A stretch of 64,000 nt of DNA, taken from the NCBI RefSeq assembly GCF_900143075.1, contig NZ_FRCY01000005.1, forward strand, positions 62,001 through 126,000, read 5' to 3'. Of this stretch, positions 33,633 to 43,030 are shown in pieces. This stretch comes from Cyclobacterium lianum. Lineage in GTDB: Bacteria > Bacteroidota > Bacteroidia > Cytophagales > Cyclobacteriaceae. The notes under the pieces were generated by a model that worked only from the letters and a program-made list of their open reading frames with translations, had not been told where the DNA came from and did no database searches. Position numbers and translations under genes: made by a program. The first letter of the stretch is position 1; each line of letters starts with the position of its first letter.

Positions 33633-35184
33633 ACCCTATTGGATACTTCTGGTACTCCTGGTGTTCGGCCACACCCTGGTCTCTGCACAGTCTTTTGACC
33701 CGGACAAAGTGAAGCATTCACTGGTCAAGGTTATTGTATCGGTCAACAACCGGGAATCCAACGCCCTGACCGGCTTTCTATGGAAAACACCCCAGCAGAT
33801 CGTAACCTCCCTCCATGGTATGAGCCCAACAGGAGAAATTCGGGTGTTGTACCAGGGGCAGGCATGGAGAAAGGCCCGCATCAAAAAGGTATTGCAAAAG
33901 GCCGACCTGGTGCTTTTGGAATTGCTTCCGGGTCAGCCGGCCCTTCCATCCGGACTGGTACCGATAGCTGGTTTCCACCCGGAAAAGGTGGCGATTGGGT
34001 CTGATGTATTTGCCCTGGGGTACAATGGTGGTGCTACGGGTAGTTCTTCCAGGCAAATGAAAAAGGGTTATGTAGATCCCGAAACGCTTGCCAACCTAAT
34101 CCCTAAAAAAGACAAAGATGCGCTGTCCAGGATAGGCTTTCCTGCCCTTGACCTGAATATTTTGTACCTGGAAGGAAGCCTGTTGCCCGGGTTTTCGGGC
34201 GCTCCGGTTTTTGACGCTCAAACACGTCTCATCGGGATTGGTGATGGGGGATTAGAAAAAGGCGCCAGCAATGTAAGCTGGATCATCCCCGCAAGCTACC
34301 TGGCAGAACTGGAAAATTCCTCCACCTCTGCACTTCCAGCCGGATTTGAAAACCTGACTCAATTATTTTCAGCAACAGCTATAATTGAAGTAAATGCTCC
34401 GGAAATTGAAGTAGAGACCCGGGTAAGTGAAAAATTCCTGGAAAGTAGCTACAGTAAAATGAATGAGCGCCCGGTGGAAGCCATAGGTTTTGAATTTTAT
34501 GCCACCAAAAACCGCTCGCTTTCAGACATGATGGCCAGCTCTGATGATCCCGAAAACATTCAAAAACTGGCGGATGAATTTGCTTTAGACATCAATATTC
34601 AGTTGGACTATGAAAATATGCGCTTCGATATTTACGAAGACATCAACAATGGAGTAGTTGTGGCGGTTCCTGAAGGACGCGCCTTGCAATTCAATCCAGC
34701 CGAAGAAGCCTTTCAGGTCACAAATTTCGAAGGGAATGACATGCAGCTTTATTTTTATGGGATGCAGAGCGATTTCTCTCAAACTGATTTTGAGGAATTG
34801 CTTGTCCTGATGGGCGAAATTATCAACCAGAATTTTGCCTATAGGTACGGGATGAGTGGTTTCACTGTTGACGAGGAATATTCCACCTGGGATGAATTTG
34901 AGGGAGGCAGAAAAGTAGCCTGGATCCTCTCCTTGGGCAACGAATACCTGATGGGGCAGGATGGCCTGCAATATGGGTTTTATGTGTACATGACCCTACT
35001 GATGACCGAAGAGAAAACGTTCATGTCCATTGCCACCATACCCGTACCGGTGGAAATGTTGAATCTGGCGATGACCTATGGATTGGATTGCAACAATCCG
35101 GGCATGTATGCGGCCTATTGTAGCTATTTCAACCAGATGTTTCAAACCTTTGCTGCGGCTCATCTGGTCAATTTTGCGTACTGA
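33625..35184 (+). CDS. Secreted trypsin-like (S1 fold) serine protease with long C-terminal domain
   Basis: 519 residues with a signal peptide (VSAQ end near residue 22). The protease domain (~28-235) has His64 in IVTSLHGM, Asp94 in KADLVLLEL and Ser191 in LPGFSGAPVFD, an intact triad. The C-terminal ~270 residues are beta-rich with several acidic stretches and are unlike any domain I know. It overlaps the upstream membrane-protein gene by 8 bases. A role in envelope proteolysis is likely. Trypsin domains also occur as effectors in bacterial conflict systems, but the signal peptide argues for periplasmic or surface action here. Confidence 0.78.
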   Translation: MYKPYWILLVLLVFGHTLVSAQSFDPDKVKHSLVKVIVSVNNRESNALTGFLWKTPQQIVTSLHGMSPTGEIRVLYQGQAWRKARIKKVLQKADLVLLELLPGQPALPSGLVPIAGFHPEKVAIGSDVFALGYNGGATGSSSRQMKKGYVDPETLANLIPKKDKDALSRIGFPALDLNILYLEGSLLPGFSGAPVFDAQTRLIGIGDGGLEKGASNVSWIIPASYLAELENSSTSALPAGFENLTQLFSATAIIEVNAPEIEVETRVSEKFLESSYSKMNERPVEAIGFEFYATKNRSLSDMMASSDDPENIQKLADEFALDINIQLDYENMRFDIYEDINNGVVVAVPEGRALQFNPAEEAFQVTNFEGNDMQLYFYGMQSDFSQTDFEELLVLMGEIINQNFAYRYGMSGFTVDEEYSTWDEFEGGRKVAWILSLGNEYLMGQDGLQYGFYVYMTLLMTEEKTFMSIATIPVPVEMLNLAMTYGLDCNNPGMYAAYCSYFNQMFQTFAAAHLVNFAY

Positions 35185-35301
35185 GTAGGCCTACAGGAAA
35201 CTCAGCAGCCCCAGGTGTTAGTATCCGCGCCCTGGCAGATTGATTCCCGGCAGCAATTAAACAGCCCGAAAACTTACCTGAAGCAAAGCTGGGTCAAGCG
35301 A

Positions 35302-36648
35302 TTACCGAACCGGTTCGGGAAAAACGGCCAGACTTTCCGCTCCTTCCTCGCCTACCGCCTGTACCGCAAAGAAGTAATTGTCCTTGGAATAAGGCAGTTC
35401 CATCTGTAGGTCTTCGGTATAGAATTTCCGTTCCCACATGGCAGAACTCGTTTCCCGCATCAGCACATAATATCCCTTTGCCTTCCCGTGCTCCGGAGCC
35501 TTCCAACGGAGTAGGGTGGAATTGCTCAAGCCGCTGATGTCTACTCCCACCGCCTGAGGGACGGAGGGAGCGCTTGCGAGGCTGGCCAACACAGCCAGAT
35601 TTACGGCTGTATTTTTCCGAAGATATTCGTAATCTATATGTTCGATCAGGTCCCCGTATTGGATTCCGTCCTCCGTACGAATATCCTGGTGCTGCTGGTA
35701 ATAATTTTCGTTCATTTCGCAGAGGCGAACGGCGGTAAAACCCTCCCGTGAGAACGGGGTATGGTCCCCTCCTCTTAAAAATCGGTCATTGCGGTAAAGT
35801 AATTTAATTTCCAGTTGATCCACATAACGTTGGCCCACTTCCTTGATGTACCTGGCCAACTGCCTGGACTTGCTGTCATTCTCCGCATTGGTAGACCGAC
35901 GCAATCTGGCCATCTCATCCGTCTCTGCCAATGGCACTCCCTCGCTAAATACCCGCAACTGCGTGTTGTTTCTGATATGCGTACCGCTTGAGGCACTATT
36001 GCCGATCATGTCATTGTTGATCATGGCCACCAGATTCCAGTTTTCATCCCTGGCTTTCTTTGCCAGGTGAGCGGCGCCGATCAAGCCTTGTTCCTCACCG
36101 GATACGGCTACAAAGATGATTGTGGCTGGAAAAGATCGTCTGCTCATAATCCTGGCCATCTCTATCAGCGCCACTACGCCGGAGCCGTCATCATTGGCTC
36201 CCGGAGCATCAGCCTCAGCGTTCATGATATCCGAAACCCGGCTGTCAATGTGTCCGCTTACGATGAAAATCCGATCGTCTGCCGGGTCAGCTCCTTTTAG
36301 GGTAGCCATTACATTTCCCATCCGGGTCTGCTCTGAGACCCTCCTCCCATCGGGCTCTACCGTGAAATAGTCGATCTCTGCCGTCAATCGGCCATCGGCT
36401 GCCTGCTCAAAGGATTGAAAACGTTTCAACACATATTGCCTGGCAGCCTCTATTCCTCTCTGTTTCTGGTCCTGACTTAAACTGTGCCGGGTACCGAAGC
36501 CAACCAGCCCCTGCAGGTAATGTTGCAGACTATCAAGTGATATCTCCGAGGCCATCTTCTCGATAGCAGCTATCCGATATACGGTCGGCACCTGTGCATA
36601 GCTGACGTAAGGTGCCAATACAATTAAAAGAAAGATTACATTTCTCAT
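35302..36648 (-). CDS. M28-family zinc aminopeptidase, secreted, with FnIII-like tail
   Basis: 448 residues with a signal peptide (end near SYAQ). The peptidase domain carries the two-zinc ligand set of M28: H133 in SGHIDS, D153 in PGANDDGSG, E185/E186 in VSGEEQG (catalytic Glu and ligand), D213 in INNDMIG, H296 in GGDHTPF. A fibronectin-III-like segment (~365-448) follows. It is presumably an exported aminopeptidase for peptide scavenging. Monocistronic and convergent with the trypsin-like protease gene. Confidence 0.9.
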   Translation of the reverse strand: MRNVIFLLIVLAPYVSYAQVPTVYRIAAIEKMASEISLDSLQHYLQGLVGFGTRHSLSQDQKQRGIEAARQYVLKRFQSFEQAADGRLTAEIDYFTVEPDGRRVSEQTRMGNVMATLKGADPADDRIFIVSGHIDSRVSDIMNAEADAPGANDDGSGVVALIEMARIMSRRSFPATIIFVAVSGEEQGLIGAAHLAKKARDENWNLVAMINNDMIGNSASSGTHIRNNTQLRVFSEGVPLAETDEMARLRRSTNAENDSKSRQLARYIKEVGQRYVDQLEIKLLYRNDRFLRGGDHTPFSREGFTAVRLCEMNENYYQQHQDIRTEDGIQYGDLIEHIDYEYLRKNTAVNLAVLASLASAPSVPQAVGVDISGLSNSTLLRWKAPEHGKAKGYYVLMRETSSAMWERKFYTEDLQMELPYSKDNYFFAVQAVGEEGAESLAVFPEPVR

Positions 36649-36908
36649 ACACTAATCTGGTTTGGAGGGTTAAAGCTACTAGGAAAAAATCAGAAATGAC
36701 TCCCTTTCCCAAAACATCTGTTCACAAAAGAAACCATTTGCGAGGATGACTTCGACATTTTGATCTGTAGGGACAAAATATTTGTCCTGTCCGAACCAGA
36801 ATAGTGGTTTGCCGGTTTCTCCCTTGATACAGCCCAATAAATTAGCACTGTAAAATATAGCACAAGATTTGATGGGTAATTTTCAAACTCACCAACAAGG
36901 TTCAAACC

Positions 36909-38354
36909 ATGTCTGCAATACTCGTATTTCAACGCGCTTTTTTATTGGGTCTGTTGTTCATTCAGATCAGTTGTGCCCGAAACCCGGTGACGGGCAAGAA
37001 ACAATTGGTTCTCATGTCCGAAAAACAGGAAATTGAAATGGGTAAATCCTCAGATCCAGAAATTATGGCCTATTTCGGCAGGTACGATGACCCTGATCTG
37101 CAAGCATTTATTACAGAAAAAGGAAATGAAATGGCCGCCATATCGCACCGGCCCAAACTGGAGTACGAATTCAAGATTGTAGACTCGCCGGTCATCAATG
37201 CATTTGCAGTGCCCGGCGGTTTTGTGTATTTCACCCGGGGCATTATGGCACACTTCAACAATGAAGCAGAGTTTGCAGGAGTACTGGGACATGAAATCGG
37301 CCATGTCACCGCAAGGCACTCAGTTATACAACAGCGCAATGCCATGCTGGGCCAATTGGGAATGATTGCCGGAATTGTGCTGGTGCCCCAACTTTCAGAT
37401 TTTGTAGAGCCCCTTTCTCAGGGCATGCAACTGGCCTTGTTGAGCTTCGGCAGGGATGCAGAACGGCAGTCGGATGAACTTGGGGTAGAATACTCCTCGA
37501 AAATTGGCTATGATGCAGTCGAAATGGCCGGATTTTTTGAAACTCTGGAAAGACAGCAGGCAAAGCAGGGGGGCAGTCCGGTGCCGGAATTTCTGTCTAC
37601 CCATCCCTCTCCATCCGAAAGAAATGTAACCGTAGCCCGTCTGGCACAGGACTGGAAAGCAAAGCTGGACCTGAATGAGACTGAGATCAACCGGGAAAGC
37701 TACCTTAGGAGGATCGAAGGTCTGGTATATGGTGAGGATCCCAGACAGGGTTTTGTAGAAAATCAGGTCTTTTATCATCCGGAATTGAAATTTTACTTTC
37801 CGGTACCCGGGGAATGGAGCCTGCAAAACACTCCCCAACAGGTGCAAATGGCCCCGAAAAGCGGGGAGGCTGTAATGTCATTAACCCTAAGTTCTGGCGA
37901 CAATCTCCGGGACCTGGCCAATCAGATGGTGGAGCAGTACAAGCTGGAGGTACTTTCTATAAAGGAAGAAAAAGTCAACGGACTCAGTTCTCTGCAGCTC
38001 CAGGCAGCGCAAACACAGGAAAATGGCAGCAGCATTCGGTTACTGGTCTACTTTATCCGGCATGCAGAGACAACTTATCGCCTGATGGGTCTTGCCGAAG
38101 GCAATAATTTCGGCCGGTATGAGCAGGATTTTCTGGGTACAATGAATAATTTCAGCGAACTGAAAGCGGCAGATAAGCTGAACCGCCAACCTGAAAGGCT
38201 GGCCATCAAAAGCATCAATCAACCGACGACCCTGGAAAGGGCGCTCAAAAACTACCAAATTCCAGATAAGCGCCTTGAGGAAATGGCCATACTCAATGGC
38301 ATGCGACTGGACGAAACTTTGGAGGCCGGCACGCTGATAAAGGTAGTGGAGTAA
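36909..38354 (+). CDS. M48-family metalloprotease lipoprotein (BepA/YfgC-like) with LysM-like tail
   Basis: 481 residues. Lipobox IQISC places the lipidated Cys at ~22. The M48 core has the zinc site HEIGH (128-132) and third ligand E185 in ERQSDELG. The fold includes FAVPGGFVYFTRG and LSTHPSPSERN, both conserved in the family. The C-terminus (~430-481) resembles a LysM-like segment (ILNGMRLDETLEAGTLIKVV). Relatives degrade or mature outer-membrane proteins. The gap of 177 bases to the next gene suggests independent transcription. Confidence 0.88.
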   Translation: MSAILVFQRAFLLGLLFIQISCARNPVTGKKQLVLMSEKQEIEMGKSSDPEIMAYFGRYDDPDLQAFITEKGNEMAAISHRPKLEYEFKIVDSPVINAFAVPGGFVYFTRGIMAHFNNEAEFAGVLGHEIGHVTARHSVIQQRNAMLGQLGMIAGIVLVPQLSDFVEPLSQGMQLALLSFGRDAERQSDELGVEYSSKIGYDAVEMAGFFETLERQQAKQGGSPVPEFLSTHPSPSERNVTVARLAQDWKAKLDLNETEINRESYLRRIEGLVYGEDPRQGFVENQVFYHPELKFYFPVPGEWSLQNTPQQVQMAPKSGEAVMSLTLSSGDNLRDLANQMVEQYKLEVLSIKEEKVNGLSSLQLQAAQTQENGSSIRLLVYFIRHAETTYRLMGLAEGNNFGRYEQDFLGTMNNFSELKAADKLNRQPERLAIKSINQPTTLERALKNYQIPDKRLEEMAILNGMRLDETLEAGTLIKVVE

Positions 38355-38531
38355 GCAGCCGATGCTGTAAAGGCAATATTTTGACTGGCCCTTCGATACT
38401 CAGGCAGATATTTTTTGCAAAAAGGGAAATTTAAGTTCCATTTTTATTTACAATCCCTTATTTTAACCAAATAATTTATACCGTTAGTAAATTATCACAA
38501 TCAGGGAACCACCAAAAAATCCACCTGGGGC

Positions 38532-41021
38532 ATGGGCTACCGGACGAAGTTTATTGCAGTTACTGGCCACCGGGACCTGAGGCCTGAAGATTTGCCCGAA
38601 ATAAAAAATCGTGTAAAAGAAAAACTGATTCAGATCACACAGAATCAGGGCGCTGAATCCTACCGTTTACTGAGCGGAATGGCTTCTGGAGCTGACCTAC
38701 TTGTAGCAGAAATAGCCCGGGAACTGGGCATTCCCGCTACCGCGGTGCTGACATCCCAAAATCAAGCGATGGAATTGCCTGCCGGAATAGACAAGCAGAT
38801 CCTTCCAGTCAATTTCCCACCTGGAGAAGAAGAAAAATACTATGAGGCCCTGGAGGGGTACCTGCTGCTTAAAGCCAACCACTTTTTGATACTCTGGGAT
38901 GGCGTATACAATGGCAAAAGAGGAGGCACATCATCCGTAGTCAGCCGGGCATTGGAGACTGACCGTGAACTGGTACTCCACCACCTGGTGGTACCGAGAA
39001 TGGTCAATCCCTATCCATTAGCCAGTCTTTTGGCAAAGAGCCTGGTATTCAGCCGGGAAAAATTTCAACGGATTCCCTTTACTGTCCATTTTAGCTGGAT
39101 TGATGCAAAGCTTCCGTTTAAAAAGAAAGCCTCCCTGTTTAAAAAATTTTGGGAGCCTTTTCTAAGGAAAGCAGGGTCCCATGTTTTCCTTTCTTTTGTC
39201 TTGCCCATGCTATTGGTGCTTTCTACCCTGACGCTGGGCACCATTGGGTTTCTCCAGATTTTGCCCGAACTGGATTTTCACAATGCCCTATTCATGTCGG
39301 TAAACCTGGTTACATTCAACAATTCAGTGATTGAAGTGCAAGATGTGCCATTTGCATTGAACCTCGCCCGCTACCTGGGACTCATCACTGCTTTATCAGC
39401 CTTTACCATTGCGCTTTTTTTTGCATTGGGGCCGGAAAGGCGTAGGTTAAAACTTATCTTCTGGCAACGTTTCTACCCCCATAAATACATATTGGTACTG
39501 GGTAGTGGTGAGAAAAGCTTTACGCTGGTAAGGAATTTGTGCTCCTGCCGGAACAAGGTGGTTGTTGTAACCCCGGAAGAAAACCAGCCCTTTACCACAG
39601 AAATACAACGATCAGGAGCGGTTTGGATCAAGGGAAGCCCCCACTCCTCCAGCCTGCTAAAAAAAGTTTATCAGCATAGGGCCAGTGAAATTTACCTCAT
39701 GGACGAGGACGATACCGTAAATGTCCGAACCTGCCTGGAACTGGAAAGGATTTCGCGAAAAAACATTCCTAAGCGCCAAAGGTGGTTTGCTCATTTGCAG
39801 GACGGTCTCCTCAAAGCTTTTTTGTACGGAAATCTGGAAGACGCCTCCAGAAACCACTTGCATATTTTTGACATCCGGGAAAATACTGCACGCAGACTGC
39901 AGTTGTTTTATCCATTTGACCGGTTTTACCAAAGCCCGGATGCGGACCAGGCTATGGTGGTGGTCATAGGATTTGAGAAACTTGGGAGGGAGATCGCCCT
40001 CAATGCGCTTCGGTTGGGACATTTTCCCGGAAACAAGCGGCTGAAGGTAAGGGTATTTTGTCCGGATGCCGTCGCTGCCAAAGAGCGCTTTCTCAGAGCG
40101 TATCCAATTTTTGATACCCATCCAAAACCCGCCCATCTCAAAGCGCTGATAGAAGATTTGTGGGAGACAGATACACTTGAATTTTTTGAATTACCAATGG
40201 ATGATGCTGCGATGCTTTCTGGAAGAGCTCCTCTTTTTGCTGATGTGATACAAGCCAGAAATACCGTTAGTATGTACGTTTGCCTGGAGAATGATCTGGG
40301 TTCCAGCTCGTACCTATCGGTGTTGTTGCCCAAGCTCAATCGTTACAAACGACAAATGAATTGCAATCTCCAGGTATTTTGTTTTTACAAATTCCCTGAC
40401 AAAACAGAGGAAAGAAATACAGAAATGCGATTGAACCAATTGGCTCCTGAGGTACCTGTGCATTGTTTTGGCAATCTGCTGGACGAATGCACTGCTGTAG
40501 CCATTCGGGACCGTGCCCTGGATGCCCTACCCAAACAAATTGCCTTTTGGTACATGCAGGGCTATGGCGACAAGCGCCTGGATATCGACCAGGTGTGGCA
40601 AAATAGCAGTGAGCAGGAAAAGGAATCTAACCGGCACGCTGCCGACCATCTATGGGTAAAACTCCGATCGGTCTGGCAGGAAATCGATTGGAAATTTCAC
40701 TCCGAAACATTTGAACCACTTCTTGATCCGGGCACCATGGCAATACATGAAAAAAGACTCAGTGAGACTGAACACCGGCGTTGGTGCGCCGAATTACTGC
40801 TTCATGGCTTCAGGCCGCTTCAGGATGAACCCGGAGTCATGGAATCCTGGTCAGATTGGGAAGACTACTGGTACAGGAGAGGCGGAAAAAAAATCCTGAA
40901 GGCAGAAAAACTACACATTGACCTCCGCCCCTTCAACACCTTACCCGAAATGGAACAAAAAAAAGATCTGGATCAAATTCGTACCATTCCAAAAATGCTG
41001 CAAGCTATTATCCGTCCATAA
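38532..41021 (+). CDS. SLOG - two-TM channel-like - double RCK/TrkA-N - RyR domain protein
   Basis: 829 residues in a rare architecture. An N-terminal SLOG nucleotide-binding domain (~5-150) has VTGHRD (10-15) and SGMASGADLL (48-57) with GGTSS at 131-135. Two TM helices (~217-244 and ~276-299) flank a short re-entrant-like stretch (MSVNLVTFNN, 255-264), as in two-TM potassium channels, but no TVGYG filter is present. RCK/TrkA-N domain 1 begins at 318 with LVLGSGEKS, and domain 2 at ~474 with VVVIGFEKLGREIAL. A RyR domain (~737-790) has LSETEHRRWCAELLLHGFRP. It is probably a ligand-gated membrane effector sensing a nucleotide. It is followed after 23 bases by the STING-like gene, so the two should be one operon. 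Confidence 0.78.
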   Translation: MGYRTKFIAVTGHRDLRPEDLPEIKNRVKEKLIQITQNQGAESYRLLSGMASGADLLVAEIARELGIPATAVLTSQNQAMELPAGIDKQILPVNFPPGEEEKYYEALEGYLLLKANHFLILWDGVYNGKRGGTSSVVSRALETDRELVLHHLVVPRMVNPYPLASLLAKSLVFSREKFQRIPFTVHFSWIDAKLPFKKKASLFKKFWEPFLRKAGSHVFLSFVLPMLLVLSTLTLGTIGFLQILPELDFHNALFMSVNLVTFNNSVIEVQDVPFALNLARYLGLITALSAFTIALFFALGPERRRLKLIFWQRFYPHKYILVLGSGEKSFTLVRNLCSCRNKVVVVTPEENQPFTTEIQRSGAVWIKGSPHSSSLLKKVYQHRASEIYLMDEDDTVNVRTCLELERISRKNIPKRQRWFAHLQDGLLKAFLYGNLEDASRNHLHIFDIRENTARRLQLFYPFDRFYQSPDADQAMVVVIGFEKLGREIALNALRLGHFPGNKRLKVRVFCPDAVAAKERFLRAYPIFDTHPKPAHLKALIEDLWETDTLEFFELPMDDAAMLSGRAPLFADVIQARNTVSMYVCLENDLGSSSYLSVLLPKLNRYKRQMNCNLQVFCFYKFPDKTEERNTEMRLNQLAPEVPVHCFGNLLDECTAVAIRDRALDALPKQIAFWYMQGYGDKRLDIDQVWQNSSEQEKESNRHAADHLWVKLRSVWQEIDWKFHSETFEPLLDPGTMAIHEKRLSETEHRRWCAELLLHGFRPLQDEPGVMESWSDWEDYWYRRGGKKILKAEKLHIDLRPFNTLPEMEQKKDLDQIRTIPKMLQAIIRP

Positions 41022-41044
41022 ATTTTTAACCGACACTTGAAATT

Positions 41045-42109
41045 ATGAATGAACAGGAATTAATCAAACGTTGCTTTGTCATCGGTCCGATGAAGGACAT
41101 GAGCCGACTCAGTCTGCTGGCCAGAAAAATAGTAGAACCTCTGGTGAGACCACATGGATTTACGGTGATCACCCCGGAAGAAGGGAATATCGGTTCGGTC
41201 ATGGACCAGGTCTTGCTCTACCTGGAGCAAGCCGATATATTGGTGGCAGACCTTACCGGAAACAACCCCAATGTTATGTATGAACTTGGAATTTACCATT
41301 CCTTCGGAAAGCCTTCCCTGATCGTTAAAGACAGTTCCTATGCAAATGAGCAGGAGCAAACTCCGTTTGACATTGCTGCGTACAGATTTCTGGATCTCCC
41401 TTTGGAGGATATCGAGTCCTCCAGAGCCCTCCTGAAGCCCCGGCTTGAAGAGATTATCAGGGTCCTGGGAGAAATCGACTGGTTTCCCAATCCGGTAACC
41501 CGTTTTTACAATTCTCCCATTGCAGAAATCCCAACTGCTGTAGGTCTCTCTAAAAACTATTTGAAAAACTTCTTATCCATGATATTGCCTAAGGTCTTCA
41601 TGAGATATGAAGACAGCGATGACTTTGAACTAAAGGTTTATGAAGTAATTGGAAAGGATACAAATGGCAACCCCATCGAACGGCAACTGGAAAAAAGCCA
41701 GCGCGAAAAGCTGCAGTTTAAAATCCTGATACCTGATAAAATGCACATGGCCAACCACGACTATATCCGGAATCTGCAGGAAGGAAAGTTAATTGATTTC
41801 GTAGCTGCCAAAGTCGTTCGACGATCCCGTCCTTTCAACCTTTACATGCGTTATGACGACAGCGGTACACCGGTGCTGATAGATATCCCCACTGTGTTGG
41901 TTACCCTTAATGATTCCATTCAGCGCCGCAGGGGTCTGCAGGAAACACAAATCGACAACTCTGAGTGGTTACTACTGGAAACCCAGGAATTGGAACGCTT
42001 TGCCAGCAAGTGTGAATTGTTCCGAAAAAAACTGGAAACGGAATACCCAAGTACCAAAAATAAAATTCAAATCGTATGGCGATGGAGTCCCGACGAAAAC
42101 CTTGATTGA
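41045..42109 (+). CDS. Nucleoside deoxyribosyltransferase/TIR-like - STING domain fusion
   Basis: 354 residues, no signal peptide or TM. The N-terminal domain (~8-140) is of the nucleoside 2-deoxyribosyltransferase/TIR-like fold: CFVIGPMKD, DILVADLTGNNPNVMYELG with D69 and a likely catalytic E80, then the GKPSLIV strand. The C-terminal ~190 residues read as bacterial STING: AVGLSKNYLKNFLSMILPKV (165-184) matches the start of the STING cyclic-dinucleotide fold, FKILIPD (225-231) a core strand, then RRSR (259-262) and, 18 residues after R262, DIPT (280-283), the kind of Arg/Asp pair used for guanine recognition. STING fusions to this enzyme class are known from bacterial CBASS, but no CD-NTase lies nearby. 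Assignment rests on motif reading, not a search. Confidence 0.75.
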   Translation: MNEQELIKRCFVIGPMKDMSRLSLLARKIVEPLVRPHGFTVITPEEGNIGSVMDQVLLYLEQADILVADLTGNNPNVMYELGIYHSFGKPSLIVKDSSYANEQEQTPFDIAAYRFLDLPLEDIESSRALLKPRLEEIIRVLGEIDWFPNPVTRFYNSPIAEIPTAVGLSKNYLKNFLSMILPKVFMRYEDSDDFELKVYEVIGKDTNGNPIERQLEKSQREKLQFKILIPDKMHMANHDYIRNLQEGKLIDFVAAKVVRRSRPFNLYMRYDDSGTPVLIDIPTVLVTLNDSIQRRRGLQETQIDNSEWLLLETQELERFASKCELFRKKLETEYPSTKNKIQIVWRWSPDENLD

Positions 42110-42275
42110 TAGATGCCAAAAGATGTTCCGACCAACATGATAAGCGCCTATCCCTGAGGGTTGAACAATTTATTCAGGCTTCAAATCAATTCAATTTAAA
42201 CCTCTCCTGAACCTTGCCGGCCGTACTACCGGATGGCCGCACAACCGGACTATATTTCAGCATAAAAAAAATAAA

Positions 42276-42593
42276 TTAATCCTTCCTGCTTTCAAAATTG
42301 GGTACCAGCTCCCTGTACCATTCTTCCAGCTCATTGTTCTTGAACACGAAAAGGTAGAATTCATCATTGTTCGGAAAATTCCGGTAGGAAAGCACTTCTA
42401 GCGGAACTCCCTCCTCAATGCGCTTCTCGGCTATCGTATAATTGTCGCCAAGAATACCTGTGACCTGTTCTCTGGACATTCCCAGCTCCAGTTGGCTCAT
42501 ATTATTGCTTCTCAGGGAGGCAAAAAGATGCGGTGAACAGGAGGAAAGAACCATCAAAAATAATAACGCAAAAAACAACTGACTTTTTATCAT
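42276..42593 (-). CDS. Small lipoprotein, BamE/SmpA-like fold possible
   Basis: 105 residues with a lipobox LSSC (Cys ~19) after a hydrophobic signal. The mature part (MSQLELGMSREQVTGILGDNY, then VLSYRN and EFYLFVFKNNELEEW) has the GMsreqV-ilG pattern of SmpA/BamE-like and DUF3192-like lipoproteins. Function unknown. Monocistronic. Confidence 0.65.
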   Translation of the reverse strand: MIKSQLFFALLFLMVLSSCSPHLFASLRSNNMSQLELGMSREQVTGILGDNYTIAEKRIEEGVPLEVLSYRNFPNNDEFYLFVFKNNELEEWYRELVPNFESRKD

Positions 42594-43030
42594 ATCCGAT
42601 TTAGTTTACTCTTACTACACGTAATTCCTAAAAAAATGGTTGTCGGTAGTCAGTATGATAACCGTAAGGGAAAGCGCAAGAAGAAGTCCCGGCAGATATT
42701 AAACGTATTTATTCGTTTTTATCATAATTTGGTCGTCCCTTAGAGAAAATCCTGGTTCGAATAAACCAAAAAAGACTCTTTGCCTGAGTTCGATTGTAAA
42801 ACTTTACGAATTATGGAGCCTATCCTTTCATAAAAATGGTATTTATATGATGAAGCAAACCTTATTATCATGACTCATCCTGGAATTGGACGTTCGTTAA
42901 AAAATCCCCCTACCCCCTTATTAAAGGGGATTTAGTGCAGTCTGGCTTTTTTATTTCATTTTTGATTTACTGTACCATAAACCTTATCTGGAATCGAACT
43001 CAGGTTCTTTGGTTTGAAGTCGTTATATGA
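42594..43030. other. 437-bp intergenic stretch
   Basis: No gene is supported here. It contains an inverted repeat: AAATCCCC at 42902-42909 and GGGGATTT at 42926-42933, with an inner CCCCTT/AAGGGG pairing. This is the kind of short repeat seen in many copies between genes of Cytophagales. It could be a repeat element or a terminator-like hairpin. Confidence 0.4.

Noticed and set aside
36690-36932. 80-residue minus-strand frame before the M48 gene
   Set aside because: No recognisable features and it overlaps the M48 gene start.
32772-42109. CD-NTase (cGAS/DncV-like) gene to go with the STING-like protein
   Set aside because: No frame in this region or elsewhere in the window shows the nucleotidyltransferase GS...DxD pattern.
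42902-42933. Inverted repeat as a terminator of the STING operon
   Set aside because: It is about 800 bases past the operon end with a gene on the opposite strand between, so it more likely is a dispersed short repeat.
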